Below, piece by piece: positions 1-11,059 of a stretch of DNA of 64,000 bases. The stretch is taken from the NCBI RefSeq assembly GCF_009829325.1, contig NZ_VUOS01000030.1:34341-98340 (forward strand), read 5' to 3'. Below the pieces are notes generated by a model that did no database searches, had not been told where the DNA came from, and saw only the letters and a program-made list of their open reading frames with translations. Every line of letters starts with the position of its first letter. Position 1 is the first letter of the stretch. The DNA is from Nocardia sp. CY41 (GTDB lineage Bacteria > Actinomycetota > Actinomycetes > Mycobacteriales > Mycobacteriaceae). Both the position numbers and the translations under genes were made by a program.

Positions 1-2
1 AG

Positions 3-128
3 CATTGGTGCGCGGACGTGGAGCAGAACGCGCCGGGTATCGCGGTGCCGCTGGCTCGTCTGGTGGGCATTCAAGCGGAGTCGATCATGCTGGCCGCCAC
101 GAGGCTGCGGGCTGGGCTGCCGATCTGA
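3..128 (+). CDS. C-terminal end of an unidentified protein (cut by left edge)
   Basis: A frame open from the left edge runs 41 codons to a TGA at 126-128, ending in ...RLRAGLPI. Third positions are strongly G/C and the peptide mixes Ala, Leu, Val and Ile with charged residues, as expected for a real helical C-terminus. I do not recognise the family from so short a piece. It reads in the same direction as gcvP but is separated from it by about 100 bases and a riboswitch, so it is probably a separate transcription unit. Confidence 0.45.
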   Translation, partial: HWCADVEQNAPGIAVPLARLVGIQAESIMLAATRLRAGLPI

Positions 129-203
129 CGGCGCTGGCCGGTCGAGTGACCAGAACAACACGGCGCGGGCGGGGTCCCGTGACGCGCTCCGGCGTGGCGT
201 CGG

Positions 204-211
204 CATAAACT
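204..211 (+). promoter_or_regulatory. Candidate -10 element upstream of the glycine riboswitch
   Basis: CATAAACT at 204-211 is the only AT-rich hexamer-like stretch in the roughly 100 bases between the upstream stop and the riboswitch. It sits about 18 bases before the aptamer begins, as expected for the -10 of the riboswitch-gcvP transcript. I see no convincing -35. Confidence 0.35.
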
Positions 212-224
212 GACGGTGCGTCGC

Positions 225-424
225 CGCCGTGCGGGAGAGTCTCGGTCTCGAAAAGAGTCCGAGCGCCGAAGGAGCAGCACCTCCCCGTCAATCTCTCAGG
301 CAAAAGGACCGTGCGGGCTTCGGCGCCTCTGGAAAGCGGTGGCTTCGAGCTGCCCGCCCATGGGGAAAGGGTCTCGGCCACCGGTCGCGGCACCCGAATC
401 TCTCAGGCGCCACGACAGAGGGGG
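225..424 (+). promoter_or_regulatory. Tandem glycine riboswitch
   Basis: Two glycine aptamers lie back to back. The first begins with gcgggagagtc at 230 and carries the conserved core aatctctcaggcaaaagg at 290-307. The second carries gaatctctcaggcgccac at 396-413 and closes with gacagagggggag. The duplicated ctctcagg cores and the flanking purine-rich strands are diagnostic of the cooperative two-aptamer class. The gcvP start codon follows about 55 bases later, so glycine binding should switch on glycine cleavage. No other glycine-cleavage gene is in the window; gcvP is the only visible target. Confidence 0.93.
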
Positions 425-478
425 AGGGCCGGTACCCGTCGACCGCCTGGCCGACCCCGCCCGACCTTGGGAGCTGTT

Positions 479-3289
<2,811 letters not shown>

Positions 3290-3315
3290 ACCACCGGCTC
3301 GGGGCGCATCCGCGG

Positions 3316-3798
3316 TCATCCCGCGGCAGCCGCCTTCGCGTAGGTGTTCACCAGGTCCGGCCAACCGCCCGCGCTGCCGACCGCGTCGTGCATGGATTCC
3401 CAGCCGGGGCCGTGCTTGTCGAAACCGGAGTGCACCAGCGTGACGGCGGTGCGCTCGGGAGCGACGGCCGAGAAAGTGACATCGACGCGGCTGGCGCGCT
3501 CGGGATCGGGCTCGTGCTTCCAGTCCAGCCCGATCTGCCAGGAGAACGCGAAATGGGTGGGCGGCTGCCACACGAGCACGGTTCCCCACGGGCATTCGGT
3601 GCCGTCCTCCTCGCGGCCGAGGCAGCGGCCGCCCACCCGCGGCTCGATCACTTCCTCGGTGAGCCGGCCGGTGCCGATGTGGTGCTCGCGGGGCCACCAG
3701 CTGTCGATGCCGGTGGTGAACACCTCGTACGCGGTCTCGATGGGGGCGTCGACGACGAGTTCGACGCGCACGTCCTTGTCGCTGGCCTGCTGTGTCAT
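3316..3798 (-). CDS. SRPBCC (AHSA1-like) domain protein
   Basis: This 160-residue protein of the START/Bet v1-like SRPBCC superfamily begins with the typical strand VRVELVVDAPIETAYEVFT and has WWP at about residue 36. Such proteins bind small hydrophobic ligands or act as Hsp90-activator-like domains; the ligand here is unknown. It overlaps the upstream ArsR gene by an ATGA and is therefore translationally coupled to it, the usual pairing in actinobacteria, where the ArsR protein represses the operon. It converges on gcvP, with only 26 bases between the two stop codons. Confidence 0.85.
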   Translation of the reverse strand: MTQQASDKDVRVELVVDAPIETAYEVFTTGIDSWWPREHHIGTGRLTEEVIEPRVGGRCLGREEDGTECPWGTVLVWQPPTHFAFSWQIGLDWKHEPDPERASRVDVTFSAVAPERTAVTLVHSGFDKHGPGWESMHDAVGSAGGWPDLVNTYAKAAAAG

Positions 3799-4136
3799 GA
3801 CTGCTCCTCGCTGGTGGCTCGTTTTTCGGTGGCCCGCCGGTGCACCTCGTCCTGGAAAGCCGACATGGCGGCGGTCCAGAAGTGGATGAAATACGCGCGC
3901 AGCGCCTCGATGCCGGTGGGGTTCAAGCGGTAGACCCGGCGCGTGCCGACCGCCTCGTGGGTCACCAATCCGGCCTGTTCCAGCACCTTGAGGTGCTGGG
4001 AGACGGCGGGCCTGCTCACCGGAAGGCCCGCGGCCAGCTCTCCCACCGCGCACGGCCCCTTGCCGAGGCGTTCGAAGATCGCCCGCCTCGTCGGATCGCC
4101 CAGCGCGTCCAGTGCCGCATCTCGGTAAGTCCCCAC
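3795..4136 (-). CDS. ArsR-family winged-helix repressor of the SRPBCC operon
   Basis: A 113-residue winged-helix protein: the first half has LGDPTRRAIFERL and the recognition helix SRPAVSQHLKVLEQAG, followed by the wing (GTRRVYRLNP). There is no cysteine cluster or His-rich tail, so it is not an obvious metal sensor; it resembles the Rv2034-like repressors paired with SRPBCC proteins. A TTG at 4160 would give eight more codons but would place a perfect palindrome inside the gene. I prefer the GTG at 4134-4136, just downstream of that palindrome, which implies a leaderless or nearly leaderless message. The last codons overlap the SRPBCC start. Confidence 0.88.
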   Translation of the reverse strand: MGTYRDAALDALGDPTRRAIFERLGKGPCAVGELAAGLPVSRPAVSQHLKVLEQAGLVTHEAVGTRRVYRLNPTGIEALRAYFIHFWTAAMSAFQDEVHRRATEKRATSEEQS

Positions 4137-4141
4137 GAACC

Positions 4142-4157
4142 GTAAGTCTAAACTTAC
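4142..4157. promoter_or_regulatory. Palindromic operator, probable ArsR autoregulatory site
   Basis: GTAAGTCTAAACTTAC is a perfect inverted repeat (6-base arms, 4-base spacer) ending 6 bases before the preferred ArsR start. The position over the transcription start and the symmetry fit a dimeric winged-helix repressor. Confidence 0.6.
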
Positions 4158-4225
4158 CAATTCGGGATGTCTACGGCGCAGGACGAGTGATATCCGCGAA
4201 TTCCGGCGGGCGAACGCCGGATGGG

Positions 4226-5887
4226 CTACGGCGTGGTGAGCGCTCGGACGACGGCGTTGCCGAAGCCGATGTCGTCGGAGGTGGCCAGCCGGGTGTAGTG
4301 GCCACCGGTCTGCTGCGCGAGGGCCTGGAGTGTCTGAGTGCCGCTGCCGCCGAGCACGATCACGTCGACGCGCACGGGGTGCGCGCTGTCGGTGGCGGCG
4401 GTGATGTCGGCGGCCAGTTGGGTGCCGGTGACCGTGGAGTCGTCATCGGGTCCGTCCGTGATCAGCAGCACCGAGTTGGTGCGGCCGCGCGTGTACCCGG
4501 CCACCGCGCTCTTGTATGCCGCGATCAGAGAAGGATAGGCCTGGTCGGTCTTGGTTTCGCTCGGGCGTATCGAGGTCGACGCGGTACTGATCTTCGTCCG
4601 CTGATCGGCGTCGAGTGGGGCGGTGGCGGCTGCCACCCGGTACGGGGTGTTGCCGTCCAGGTTCTTGCCGAAGGTCCACACACCGAGGCCGAACTCGGGC
4701 GGCATCACCGTCATCGTGGAGTTCAGCGCGGCGAGGACGTTCGCCAGGCGCGTCGTCGCGCCCTCGGCGGTTCCCATCGACGCCGACACGTCGACCAGGA
4801 CGGTCGATCGCACGCCGAGCACGGGATTCGCCAGTGTGGCGCGCACTCTGTCGAGTGCGCCACGCGCGGGTACGGCCGCGGCCGGCGGCGCACTGCCGAA
4901 GCCCGCCGCGAGGAAGGCCTGCGCCTGCTCGGGCTTGCGCAGGTAGTCGGCGAACCGTCCGGCGATGAGATTCTGCGTCTTGTCCACCCACGCGCCGGAC
5001 ATCAACGCGGCCGGGTAGTCGGCAACGGGCGCCGAGCCCGCGGGGCGGAAGGCGGCGACTCCGGCGACGCCCTTCAATTGCTGCTCGGTTGCCGCAATCG
5101 CGTGCACCGGGGCGTCCTGTGCCGTGATCTCCGCCAGTGCGGTCACGGTGTCGGCGGCCTCGGGGGCTTCGGCGGCCAGCCCGGAGATCGCGGCGACCAC
5201 CTGGCCGGACTGTGCGGCCTGCTCGCTGAGCGGCTCGGCGCCCGACACCGCGGATCCGACCGCCGCGGCCGCGGCCAGCGTGGCGTCGCCCGAGGGAAGG
5301 GCCATCCGCAGTCCGCCCCACCCGCTGAGCCCGATCTCGCCGAGCGAGCCCTGCTGTAATCGCGGCAGATCCGCCCACGAGACGTCGGCCTGCTCCAGTG
5401 CACGCCGCAGGTCTTCCGGCACCGCGAGCACGATCGGGCTCGCGGCGATGGACATCGGCGTGCCCTCGATCAGGCCGGGGACGCGCATGGACTCGATGGA
5501 GCGGGTGGAATCGGCGATCCACAACGCCGGCTGCCGGCCGAGCGCCTGGTCCCACGGCTTGCCGCCGGTGAACGCCGCGACGATCGCCGCGGAGGGCTGC
5601 GCGGTCACCTCGACCCGGGCGCAGTGGTCGCGCACTTTCGGCCGGGTGGCGTTGTAACCGTCCGCGGCGGCCCGCACCTGCGCCGCGATGCCGGGATCGG
5701 CCGTCACATAGAGCGTCGCCGGACCCTCCACGCATTCGGCCGCCGCCGCGCTGTCCTGATCCGCCGCGCGATCGCGCAGCTGGAACCAGCCGACGACGAT
5801 CGCGGCCAGTAACGCAATGGCAACCACCGCGATAACCGGACCCTTGCTGACGCCCCGGGATCTGGTTCCGCTGCGATGAGTGCCCAC
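4226..5887 (-). CDS. Membrane-anchored VWA-domain / solute-binding-like protein
   Basis: A 553-residue protein with one N-terminal membrane segment (about residues 19-38, VIAVVAIALLAAIVVGWFQL), then an extracellular region resembling periplasmic substrate-binding proteins (about 60-330). A C-terminal von Willebrand A domain (about 355-550) has a MIDAS metal site: DVSAS at the start and LLITDGPDDD later. The domain probably mediates protein contacts at the cell envelope; the ligand is unknown. It occupies the position of Rv1836c near glcB in M. tuberculosis, which is also a VWA protein. It is transcribed alone; the WhiB gene upstream is separated by a terminator-like hairpin. Confidence 0.88.
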   Translation of the reverse strand: MGTHRSGTRSRGVSKGPVIAVVAIALLAAIVVGWFQLRDRAADQDSAAAAECVEGPATLYVTADPGIAAQVRAAADGYNATRPKVRDHCARVEVTAQPSAAIVAAFTGGKPWDQALGRQPALWIADSTRSIESMRVPGLIEGTPMSIAASPIVLAVPEDLRRALEQADVSWADLPRLQQGSLGEIGLSGWGGLRMALPSGDATLAAAAAVGSAVSGAEPLSEQAAQSGQVVAAISGLAAEAPEAADTVTALAEITAQDAPVHAIAATEQQLKGVAGVAAFRPAGSAPVADYPAALMSGAWVDKTQNLIAGRFADYLRKPEQAQAFLAAGFGSAPPAAAVPARGALDRVRATLANPVLGVRSTVLVDVSASMGTAEGATTRLANVLAALNSTMTVMPPEFGLGVWTFGKNLDGNTPYRVAAATAPLDADQRTKISTASTSIRPSETKTDQAYPSLIAAYKSAVAGYTRGRTNSVLLITDGPDDDSTVTGTQLAADITAATDSAHPVRVDVIVLGGSGTQTLQALAQQTGGHYTRLATSDDIGFGNAVVRALTTP

Positions 5888-5970
5888 GCGCTCAGTGTAT
5901 GGTCACCCGCTCGGCGCGAATTCGGCGAGGCTTCCCCTGACCGGCACGAGCGGAAGCGGCATCCGGAGTG

Positions 5971-6002
5971 CCGCCGTCGTATCCGGAACGACGCGACGGC
6001 GG
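5971..6002 (-). terminator. Hairpin terminator downstream of whiB
   Basis: Arms CCGCCGTCG (5971-5979) and CGACGGCGG (5994-6002) pair perfectly over 9 bases with a 14-base loop, immediately after the WhiB stop codon on the minus strand. There is no U-run, as usual in high-GC actinobacteria. Confidence 0.5.
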
Positions 6003-6006
6003 GACT

Positions 6007-6279
6007 TCAGTGGCGGATCACTCGTCCGCGGTCGAACTCATGTCCGCCCCAGACCCCTGACTGCCCGGTGCGCGCGGCGAAGTCGCCGCACGCGTCCCGG
6101 ATCGGGCAGCGTGCGCACACTTCGCGGGCGTAATCGAAGTCCTGCGACGGGTACGGGAACCAGGCTTCGTGGTTGGGGTCGCCGCGGCAGGCCGCCCGGT
6201 GCCACCCTCGGGAATCCGAGAGCGGGAGCAGGTCGGCCAAGGTCAGCTCCGCGACGGCGGTGGTCTCGGTGCGCGTCAT
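6007..6279 (-). CDS. WhiB-family iron-sulfur transcription regulator
   Basis: This 90-residue protein has the WhiB signature. The four cluster cysteines appear as C at about residue 31, then EVCARCPIRDAC (CxxC...C), which coordinate a 4Fe-4S cluster. After them comes the turn GVWGG and a short basic tail. WhiB proteins are small redox-responsive partners of the principal sigma factor found only in actinobacteria and their phages. The paralogue cannot be named from the sequence alone. It lies between an HNH nuclease gene and the VWA gene, all on the minus strand. Confidence 0.95.
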   Translation of the reverse strand: MTRTETTAVAELTLADLLPLSDSRGWHRAACRGDPNHEAWFPYPSQDFDYAREVCARCPIRDACGDFAARTGQSGVWGGHEFDRGRVIRH

Positions 6280-6307
6280 CGCGATCTTCTCCTTTCTCGG
6301 GTCGTGG

Positions 6308-6865
6308 TCAGGTCGCGGCGAGTTGCTTCCAGATCCGGCGCTGCTGCCTGACCTGATGGGTCGGGGCCTTCGGCTCCCAGAGCAGCCGCATGCCCGCCTC
6401 CTCCGGGGTGCGGTCGGCCTTGGCCGCGTTGCGCGGCGCGCAGCAGGCCACGAGATTGCTCCAGGTGTTCGGGCCGCCCCGAGACCGGGGCCGGACGTGG
6501 TCCACGGTGCGTGCCCACCCGGCGCAGTAGCCGCACCGGTTCCGGTCGCGGCGCAGCACCCCCGCCAGCGTGGCCCTGCTCTCGTCGTGCACCAGCACGG
6601 TGTGCTCCAGGAAGACGTAGCGCAGCAGCCGAATCGTCTGCGGCAATGCGATTTCCCTGTGTCGCGACCGGATGGGGAAGTGCGGCTCCCGGTCGGCCAC
6701 CGACTCCGCGGCTCCGGCGACCAGCAGCACCACGGCCCGGTCGGCCTTGACCTCGTCGAGCGCCTCGTAGGAGGCGTTCAGGACGAGGACCCCGGTGTGT
6801 ATCCAGTTGTCGGCGGTTATCGCCGCCTGGTCGGCGGCACGGCGGAACGTCATGGGAATCACCAT
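6308..6865 (-). CDS. HNH endonuclease family protein
   Basis: A 185-residue protein with a central-to-C-terminal HNH fold: a zinc knuckle CGYC at about residue 115, the catalytic DHVRPRSRGG, then NTWSNLVACC with the second Cys pair, and a basic WEPKAPTH tail. The N-terminal half (VLVLNASYEAL) matches the stand-alone HNH proteins common in Mycobacteriales genomes, whose role is unproven. ATG codons at 6865 and 6853 are both possible starts. It is transcribed toward whiB with a 28-base gap, so the two may share a transcript. Confidence 0.88.
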   Translation of the reverse strand: MVIPMTFRRAADQAAITADNWIHTGVLVLNASYEALDEVKADRAVVLLVAGAAESVADREPHFPIRSRHREIALPQTIRLLRYVFLEHTVLVHDESRATLAGVLRRDRNRCGYCAGWARTVDHVRPRSRGGPNTWSNLVACCAPRNAAKADRTPEEAGMRLLWEPKAPTHQVRQQRRIWKQLAAT

Positions 6866-7109
6866 GTTTCATGCGGAATCGAGCGAACGAGAACGGGATG
6901 CGGCGATCAGCCGATGGCCTGGAGGCGGCTGTGGTCCGATTCACCGTGCCGTGCGCGCATCGGCCTGCCGAACGTGCCGACTGTGGCCGACGATTGCGCT
7001 GCCCAGGTGGCCGTTCGCGTGGTCGTCTCCGGATTCACTGCCGCCCCTCCTCTCTACTGCTCGGGACCACCTCGAGGCGGTGGCCGGTATCGAAAAACAT
7101 GGTGGCACA
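6866..7109. other. Gene-poor interval
   Basis: No supported gene. This is upstream of the minus-strand HNH gene and presumably holds its promoter, but I see no clear hexamers. The right part carries the terminator of the DM13 gene (next entry). Confidence 0.4.
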
Positions 7110-7148
7110 GCGCACCCGCCGTTGTCGGGTCATTTTTCGGCGGTGCGC
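7110..7148 (-). terminator. Hairpin downstream of the DM13 gene
   Basis: GCGCACCCGCCG (7110-7121) pairs with CGGCGGTGCGC (7138-7148) with one bulged C, just beyond the DM13 stop codon on the minus strand. Confidence 0.5.
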
Positions 7149-7166
7149 AGCAGGGGCACGCCGGGG

Positions 7167-7703
7167 TCAGGTCGGTCGCAGCTCGGCCGCGCCGAAGGAG
7201 ACGTTGAACCGGTCGCACCAGATCGCGACGCTGGTCAACCGGGCCAGGTCGGCGTCGGCGGGGATGGCGTAGTTCTGGCTTCCCTGATTGCCTTTGAGCT
7301 TGCCCAGGTCGGTGTGGAGACCGTCGTCGAAGACGAACCAGCCGTCGCGGCCCTCGCGCACGGGCGCGTCGGTGAGCCAGACGTGCAGGTCGGGTCCGTC
7401 GGAAGTGTCGAGGTTCTGCACGCGCAACACTCTGCTGTCGTCGGGCAGCCGCAGGATCACCACGGTGCCGGAGGTCGCGTGCTCGTGCGAGACGAACGTG
7501 CCCCTGGCCAGAGTGCGCGGCTGGGCTTCCGTGCCGCCCTGCCCCGGCGTCGCGGCGACGGACGGCGCGGCCTCTTCGACGGTGGTGTCGGTGAACAGCC
7601 GCCAGGGCTGGAACACGGCCAGCCCGACGCCGAGCGCCGCCACCAGCAGCACCGCGACGACCCAGGTGATCGGCGATCGAGCGATTCCGCGTGCGGACGC
7701 CAT
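7167..7703 (-). CDS. Membrane-anchored DM13-domain protein
   Basis: A 178-residue protein. Residues about 10-32 form one membrane anchor (ITWVVAVLLVAALGVGLAVF), followed by a short linker and a DM13 domain (about 70-178) with SGTVVILRLPDDSRVLRVQNL, GPDLHVWLTDAP and the single cysteine in AIWCDRFNVSFG. DM13 domains are proposed redox or electron-transfer modules with one conserved Cys, outside the membrane here. The ATG at 7703 gives a short basic N-terminus before the anchor. The gene stands alone; its partner is unknown. Confidence 0.85.
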   Translation of the reverse strand: MASARGIARSPITWVVAVLLVAALGVGLAVFQPWRLFTDTTVEEAAPSVAATPGQGGTEAQPRTLARGTFVSHEHATSGTVVILRLPDDSRVLRVQNLDTSDGPDLHVWLTDAPVREGRDGWFVFDDGLHTDLGKLKGNQGSQNYAIPADADLARLTSVAIWCDRFNVSFGAAELRPT

Positions 7704-7821
7704 GGCTTCTCCTCGGAGCGTCGTCGCGTGACCGGAAAGGCCCGGTGCACTGCGCAGGGGCGCTCGCCCCCGTCCGATTATGGCGGCGAAGCGGCAGCGG
7801 CGTCGACGGAACGGATCGGCG

Positions 7822-8964
7822 TCATGCGATCGGGGACCGGCCGAGCAGGACGCGGCCGGTGAAATGGGTCTGCTTGGCCCGGGGCAACGGGTGGAACAGG
7901 CAGCCGTGCACGTCGCGGTAACGCATCTCGAGTTCGCAGGTGCGGGAATAGCCCAGGCCGCCGACGGTTTCGATGGCCGAGCGCACGGTGCGCACGAGCG
8001 CGTCCGCCGCGGCGGTCTTACGGCTGAGCGTCCGGCTCGCGTGCTGATCGGTGTTGGCGAAGCGCAGGTTCTCCGACGCGGCGAACATCGCGTCGACGAG
8101 GTCGCCCGCGGTGGTGTGCGCGGTGGCCATCTCACCCGCCATCTGGACGGTCGGCGCGTCGGCCCGCCCCGCCGCCAGCGTGGTCGCGAGGTCGACCGCG
8201 CCGTCGGCGATGCCGAGATAGGCCGCCATCACCAGCGGCATGGCGGCGCCGAGCACGACGTTCAGCAGCGGCGGCCAGACGGTGGCGGGACGGGTCAGCG
8301 ACACCGCCGCGTCGGGCACGAACACGTCCTCCAGCACGACGGTATGCGAACCGGTCGCACGCAGTCCGAGGGTGTCCCAGGTGCGCTCGATCCGCACGCC
8401 GTGGGCGGCGAACGGTATGGCGCAGTGCAGCACCTGCGGCCCGTCGGGTGCGTCGTCCCAGCGCACGCTGGTCACCAACACGGTGCCCGCCTCGCATCCG
8501 CTGGCCGGGGCTTTGCGCGCGTGCACCCGGTAGCCGCCGTCGACCCGCTCGGCGCGGCCGTTGGAGCCGACCCAGTCGGAGGCGCCGGTGCTGACCAGGA
8601 TCGCGCCCGCGACCACCTTGGCGAACAGCGGCGCGGCGTCGATGCCGTGGTTGTGCCGCCACACCTGGGCGGCGACCAAGTGGGTATGCATCGCGAAGGC
8701 GACCGCGGTGGAGGGGTCGTGACGGCCCAATTCGCGCAGGATCTCGCCCATCTCGCGGTGGGTGACCCCGCCGCCGCCGAACTCGGCGGGCACGAGGGCG
8801 GCCGACAGTCCGCTCTCGCGCAGCAGGTCGAACGCGGCGAGCGAGATCTCCCCGGAGCGGTCACGGCTGGCGACCCCGGGACGAAGGGTCTCGCCGACGC
8901 GGCGTGCGCGGGCGATCCAGTCGATGGCGGTGGTATCGGTGACGGCAGGAGCTGTAGTGGTCAT
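7822..8964 (-). CDS. Acyl-CoA dehydrogenase-family flavoprotein
   Basis: A 380-residue protein with the three-part acyl-CoA dehydrogenase fold: helical N-domain (FGGGGVTHREMGEILRELG), middle beta domain (ILVSTGASDWVGSNGRAERV), and helical C-domain ending GGLGYSRTCELEMRYRDV. The usual catalytic glutamate is not obvious, so it may be an oxidase or hydroxylase-type member (DszC/HpaB-like) rather than a beta-oxidation enzyme. It diverges from an HxlR regulator across a 90-base region holding an inverted repeat, which suggests control by that regulator. Such pairs often handle aromatic or xenobiotic compounds; the substrate is unknown. Confidence 0.85.
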   Translation of the reverse strand: MTTTAPAVTDTTAIDWIARARRVGETLRPGVASRDRSGEISLAAFDLLRESGLSAALVPAEFGGGGVTHREMGEILRELGRHDPSTAVAFAMHTHLVAAQVWRHNHGIDAAPLFAKVVAGAILVSTGASDWVGSNGRAERVDGGYRVHARKAPASGCEAGTVLVTSVRWDDAPDGPQVLHCAIPFAAHGVRIERTWDTLGLRATGSHTVVLEDVFVPDAAVSLTRPATVWPPLLNVVLGAAMPLVMAAYLGIADGAVDLATTLAAGRADAPTVQMAGEMATAHTTAGDLVDAMFAASENLRFANTDQHASRTLSRKTAAADALVRTVRSAIETVGGLGYSRTCELEMRYRDVHGCLFHPLPRAKQTHFTGRVLLGRSPIA

Positions 8965-8990
8965 GTTTCGAAACTAAGAACGGCCGCGAT

Positions 8991-9024
8991 AACCGGATAG
9001 TGCAGAAAGTGGACCTACCCGGTT
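8991..9024. promoter_or_regulatory. Imperfect inverted repeat, candidate HxlR operator
   Basis: AACCGGATAG (8991-9000) and CTACCCGGTT (9015-9024) are inverted copies with one mismatch in ten, spaced by 14 bases. They lie between the divergent dehydrogenase and HxlR genes, where a shared operator is expected. Confidence 0.5.
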
Positions 9025-9053
9025 CAGAAACGAGACCCCGTTCGCGAGGTGCC

Positions 9054-9752
9054 ATGACGACTCCGACGCCGAGTTACGGCCAGTACTGCCCGATCTCCCG
9101 CGCACTCGACCTGGTGGGTGAGCGCTGGTCGCTGTTGATCCTGCGCGACCTGTTGCTGGGCACCACCCGGTTCAACGACCTCGCGCGCGGCCTGCCCGGC
9201 CTGTCTCGCAGCCTGCTCGCCAAACGCCTGCGGCAGTTCGAACGGGCCGGGCTGGTGGAAAGGTCGGCCGGGGAGTACCTGCTCACCGACGCGGGGCGGG
9301 AGCTCGAGCCGATCCTGTTCGGCCTCGGCGAATGGGGCGCGCGCTGGAGTTTCGGCGCGCCCCGCGAGGACGAGCGCGATCCCGCTCTGTTGGTGTGGTG
9401 GATGCACACGCGAGTGGACACCTCCTCGTTCCCCGGCCGCCGGCACGTCCTGCTGGTGCGCTTCACCGACGACCTGCGCCGCTTCTGGATCGTGGTCGAG
9501 GCAGGGGTGCCGTCGGTGTGCGAGTCCGACCCCGGCTATCCCGTGGACGTCGCGATCGGCGCCGACGTCGCCTCGCTCTACCAGGTGTGGCTGGGGCGGC
9601 TGCCGCTGGCGCACGCGCTGCGGACGGGCCGGGTGACGTTCACCGGCCCGCCCGCGCTCACCCGCCGGATGCCGTCGGTGCTGCGGCTCAGCCCGGTGGC
9701 CGGTTACGCGGACACCTCGCACATGGACGCGACGGCCCGACGCGCGTCCTGA
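9054..9752 (+). CDS. HxlR-family transcription regulator
   Basis: A 232-residue DNA-binding protein. Residues about 7-100 are the HxlR winged helix: YCPISRALDLVGERWSLLIL, then TRFNDLARGLPGLSRSLLAKRL and the wing. The C-terminal half (about 105-220) is an SCP2-like extension seen in many actinobacterial HxlR proteins and could bind a lipid or acyl ligand. I start at the ATG at 9054, where the HxlR homology begins; the in-frame GTG at 9000 would run through the inverted repeat. It is divergent from the flavoprotein gene, its probable target, and convergent with the next dehydrogenase. Confidence 0.9.
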   Translation: MTTPTPSYGQYCPISRALDLVGERWSLLILRDLLLGTTRFNDLARGLPGLSRSLLAKRLRQFERAGLVERSAGEYLLTDAGRELEPILFGLGEWGARWSFGAPREDERDPALLVWWMHTRVDTSSFPGRRHVLLVRFTDDLRRFWIVVEAGVPSVCESDPGYPVDVAIGADVASLYQVWLGRLPLAHALRTGRVTFTGPPALTRRMPSVLRLSPVAGYADTSHMDATARRAS

Positions 9753-9767
9753 ACCCGCGCGCCGACC

Positions 9768-11057
9768 TCAGAGATTCCCGACGACGTGCTCGAGGCGCCG
9801 GGCGACCAGCTCGCGCGCCTTGTCCCGCAGCGCGGGCCGGTATCCGCTCGGATACACCGGGTCGGCCGGGGCGTAGTCCTTCAGCACCTCTTTCGCGAGC
9901 GTGATCTTGTGGACCTCGGTGGGGCCGTCGGCGATGGCCATCACCTCGGCGTAGGTGAGCATGTCGACGAACGGCAGATCCTGGCTGACGCCCAGTGCGC
10001 CGTGCAGGTGTAGCGCGCGCTGGGCGATGTCGTGCATCACCTTGGGCATGGCGACCTTGATGGCCGCGATGTCCTTGCGGACCTTCTTGTAGTCCTGCTC
10101 CTTGTCGATGCGCCACGCCGTACGCAGGACCAGCAGCCGGAACTGCTCCATCTCGATCCAGCTGTCGGCGATGCGTTCCTGGGTCATCTGCAACCCGGCC
10201 AGGGGCCCGCCGCGCATCGGACGAGAGACCGCTCGCTCGGCCATCATGTCGAACGCCTTACGGACCATGGCGACGGTGCGCATCGCGTGATGCACGCGGC
10301 CGCCGCCCAGCCGCGTCTGCGCGACGACGAAGCCGTCGCCTTCCGCGCCGAGCAGGTGATCGGCGGGGACGCGGACGTCGGTGAACCGCAGATGTCCCTC
10401 GTGCTCGCTGAATCCGGCGACGTGATAGTTCTTCACGATCTCCAGGCCGGGAGCGTCGGCGGGCACGATGAACATCGACATGCCCCGATACGGACTCACC
10501 TCGGGATCGGTCACCACCATGACGATGTGGAAGGCGGCGAACTGCGCGTTGGAGTTGAACCACTTCTCGCCGTTGATCACCCAGTGGTCGCCGTCGCGCA
10601 CCGCGCGGGTCCGGAACAGCGTCGGGTCCGAACCGCCGGTCGGCTCGGTCATCACGTAGCACGAACCGATCTCACCGGCCAGCAGCGGCTCGAGGTAGGT
10701 CTTCTTCTGCTCCGGCGTGCCGTAGTGCGCGAGAATCTCGGCGTTGCCGGAATCCGGTGCCTGGCAACCGAATACCGACGGCGCCCACACCGACGTGCCG
10801 AGCACCTCGTTGAGCAGGGCCAGCTTCATCTGACCGTAGCCGGGGCCACCCAGTTCGGGTCCGAGGTGGCAGGCCCACAGGCCCTGGTCCTTGACCTGCT
10901 TCTGCAGCGGGCGCAGCAGCGCCGTGGCCTCGCGGTCGGTGCGGTCGTACGGATTGGGGTAGAGCAGGTCCAGCGGCTCCACCTCGGTGCGGACGAACTC
11001 CGCCGCCCAGTCCAGTTTCCGCTGGTACTCCGGATCGGTCGCGAAATCCCAAGCCAT
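9768..11057 (-). CDS. Acyl-CoA dehydrogenase
   Basis: A 429-residue flavoenzyme of the long acyl-CoA dehydrogenase class (ACAD10/11-like). The N-domain contains CHLGPELGGPGYGQ, the flavin-contact segment is CYVMTEPTGGSDPT, and the C-domain has HLHGALGVSQDLPF and IADGPTEVHK. It should oxidise an acyl-CoA at the alpha-beta bond, passing electrons to electron-transfer flavoprotein. It is the last gene of a four-gene minus-strand operon and follows the TetR gene by 2 bases. The operon mates suggest breakdown of a carbonyl-bearing or branched acid; the substrate is unknown. Confidence 0.92.
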   Translation of the reverse strand: MAWDFATDPEYQRKLDWAAEFVRTEVEPLDLLYPNPYDRTDREATALLRPLQKQVKDQGLWACHLGPELGGPGYGQMKLALLNEVLGTSVWAPSVFGCQAPDSGNAEILAHYGTPEQKKTYLEPLLAGEIGSCYVMTEPTGGSDPTLFRTRAVRDGDHWVINGEKWFNSNAQFAAFHIVMVVTDPEVSPYRGMSMFIVPADAPGLEIVKNYHVAGFSEHEGHLRFTDVRVPADHLLGAEGDGFVVAQTRLGGGRVHHAMRTVAMVRKAFDMMAERAVSRPMRGGPLAGLQMTQERIADSWIEMEQFRLLVLRTAWRIDKEQDYKKVRKDIAAIKVAMPKVMHDIAQRALHLHGALGVSQDLPFVDMLTYAEVMAIADGPTEVHKITLAKEVLKDYAPADPVYPSGYRPALRDKARELVARRLEHVVGNL

Positions 11058-11059
11058 GG

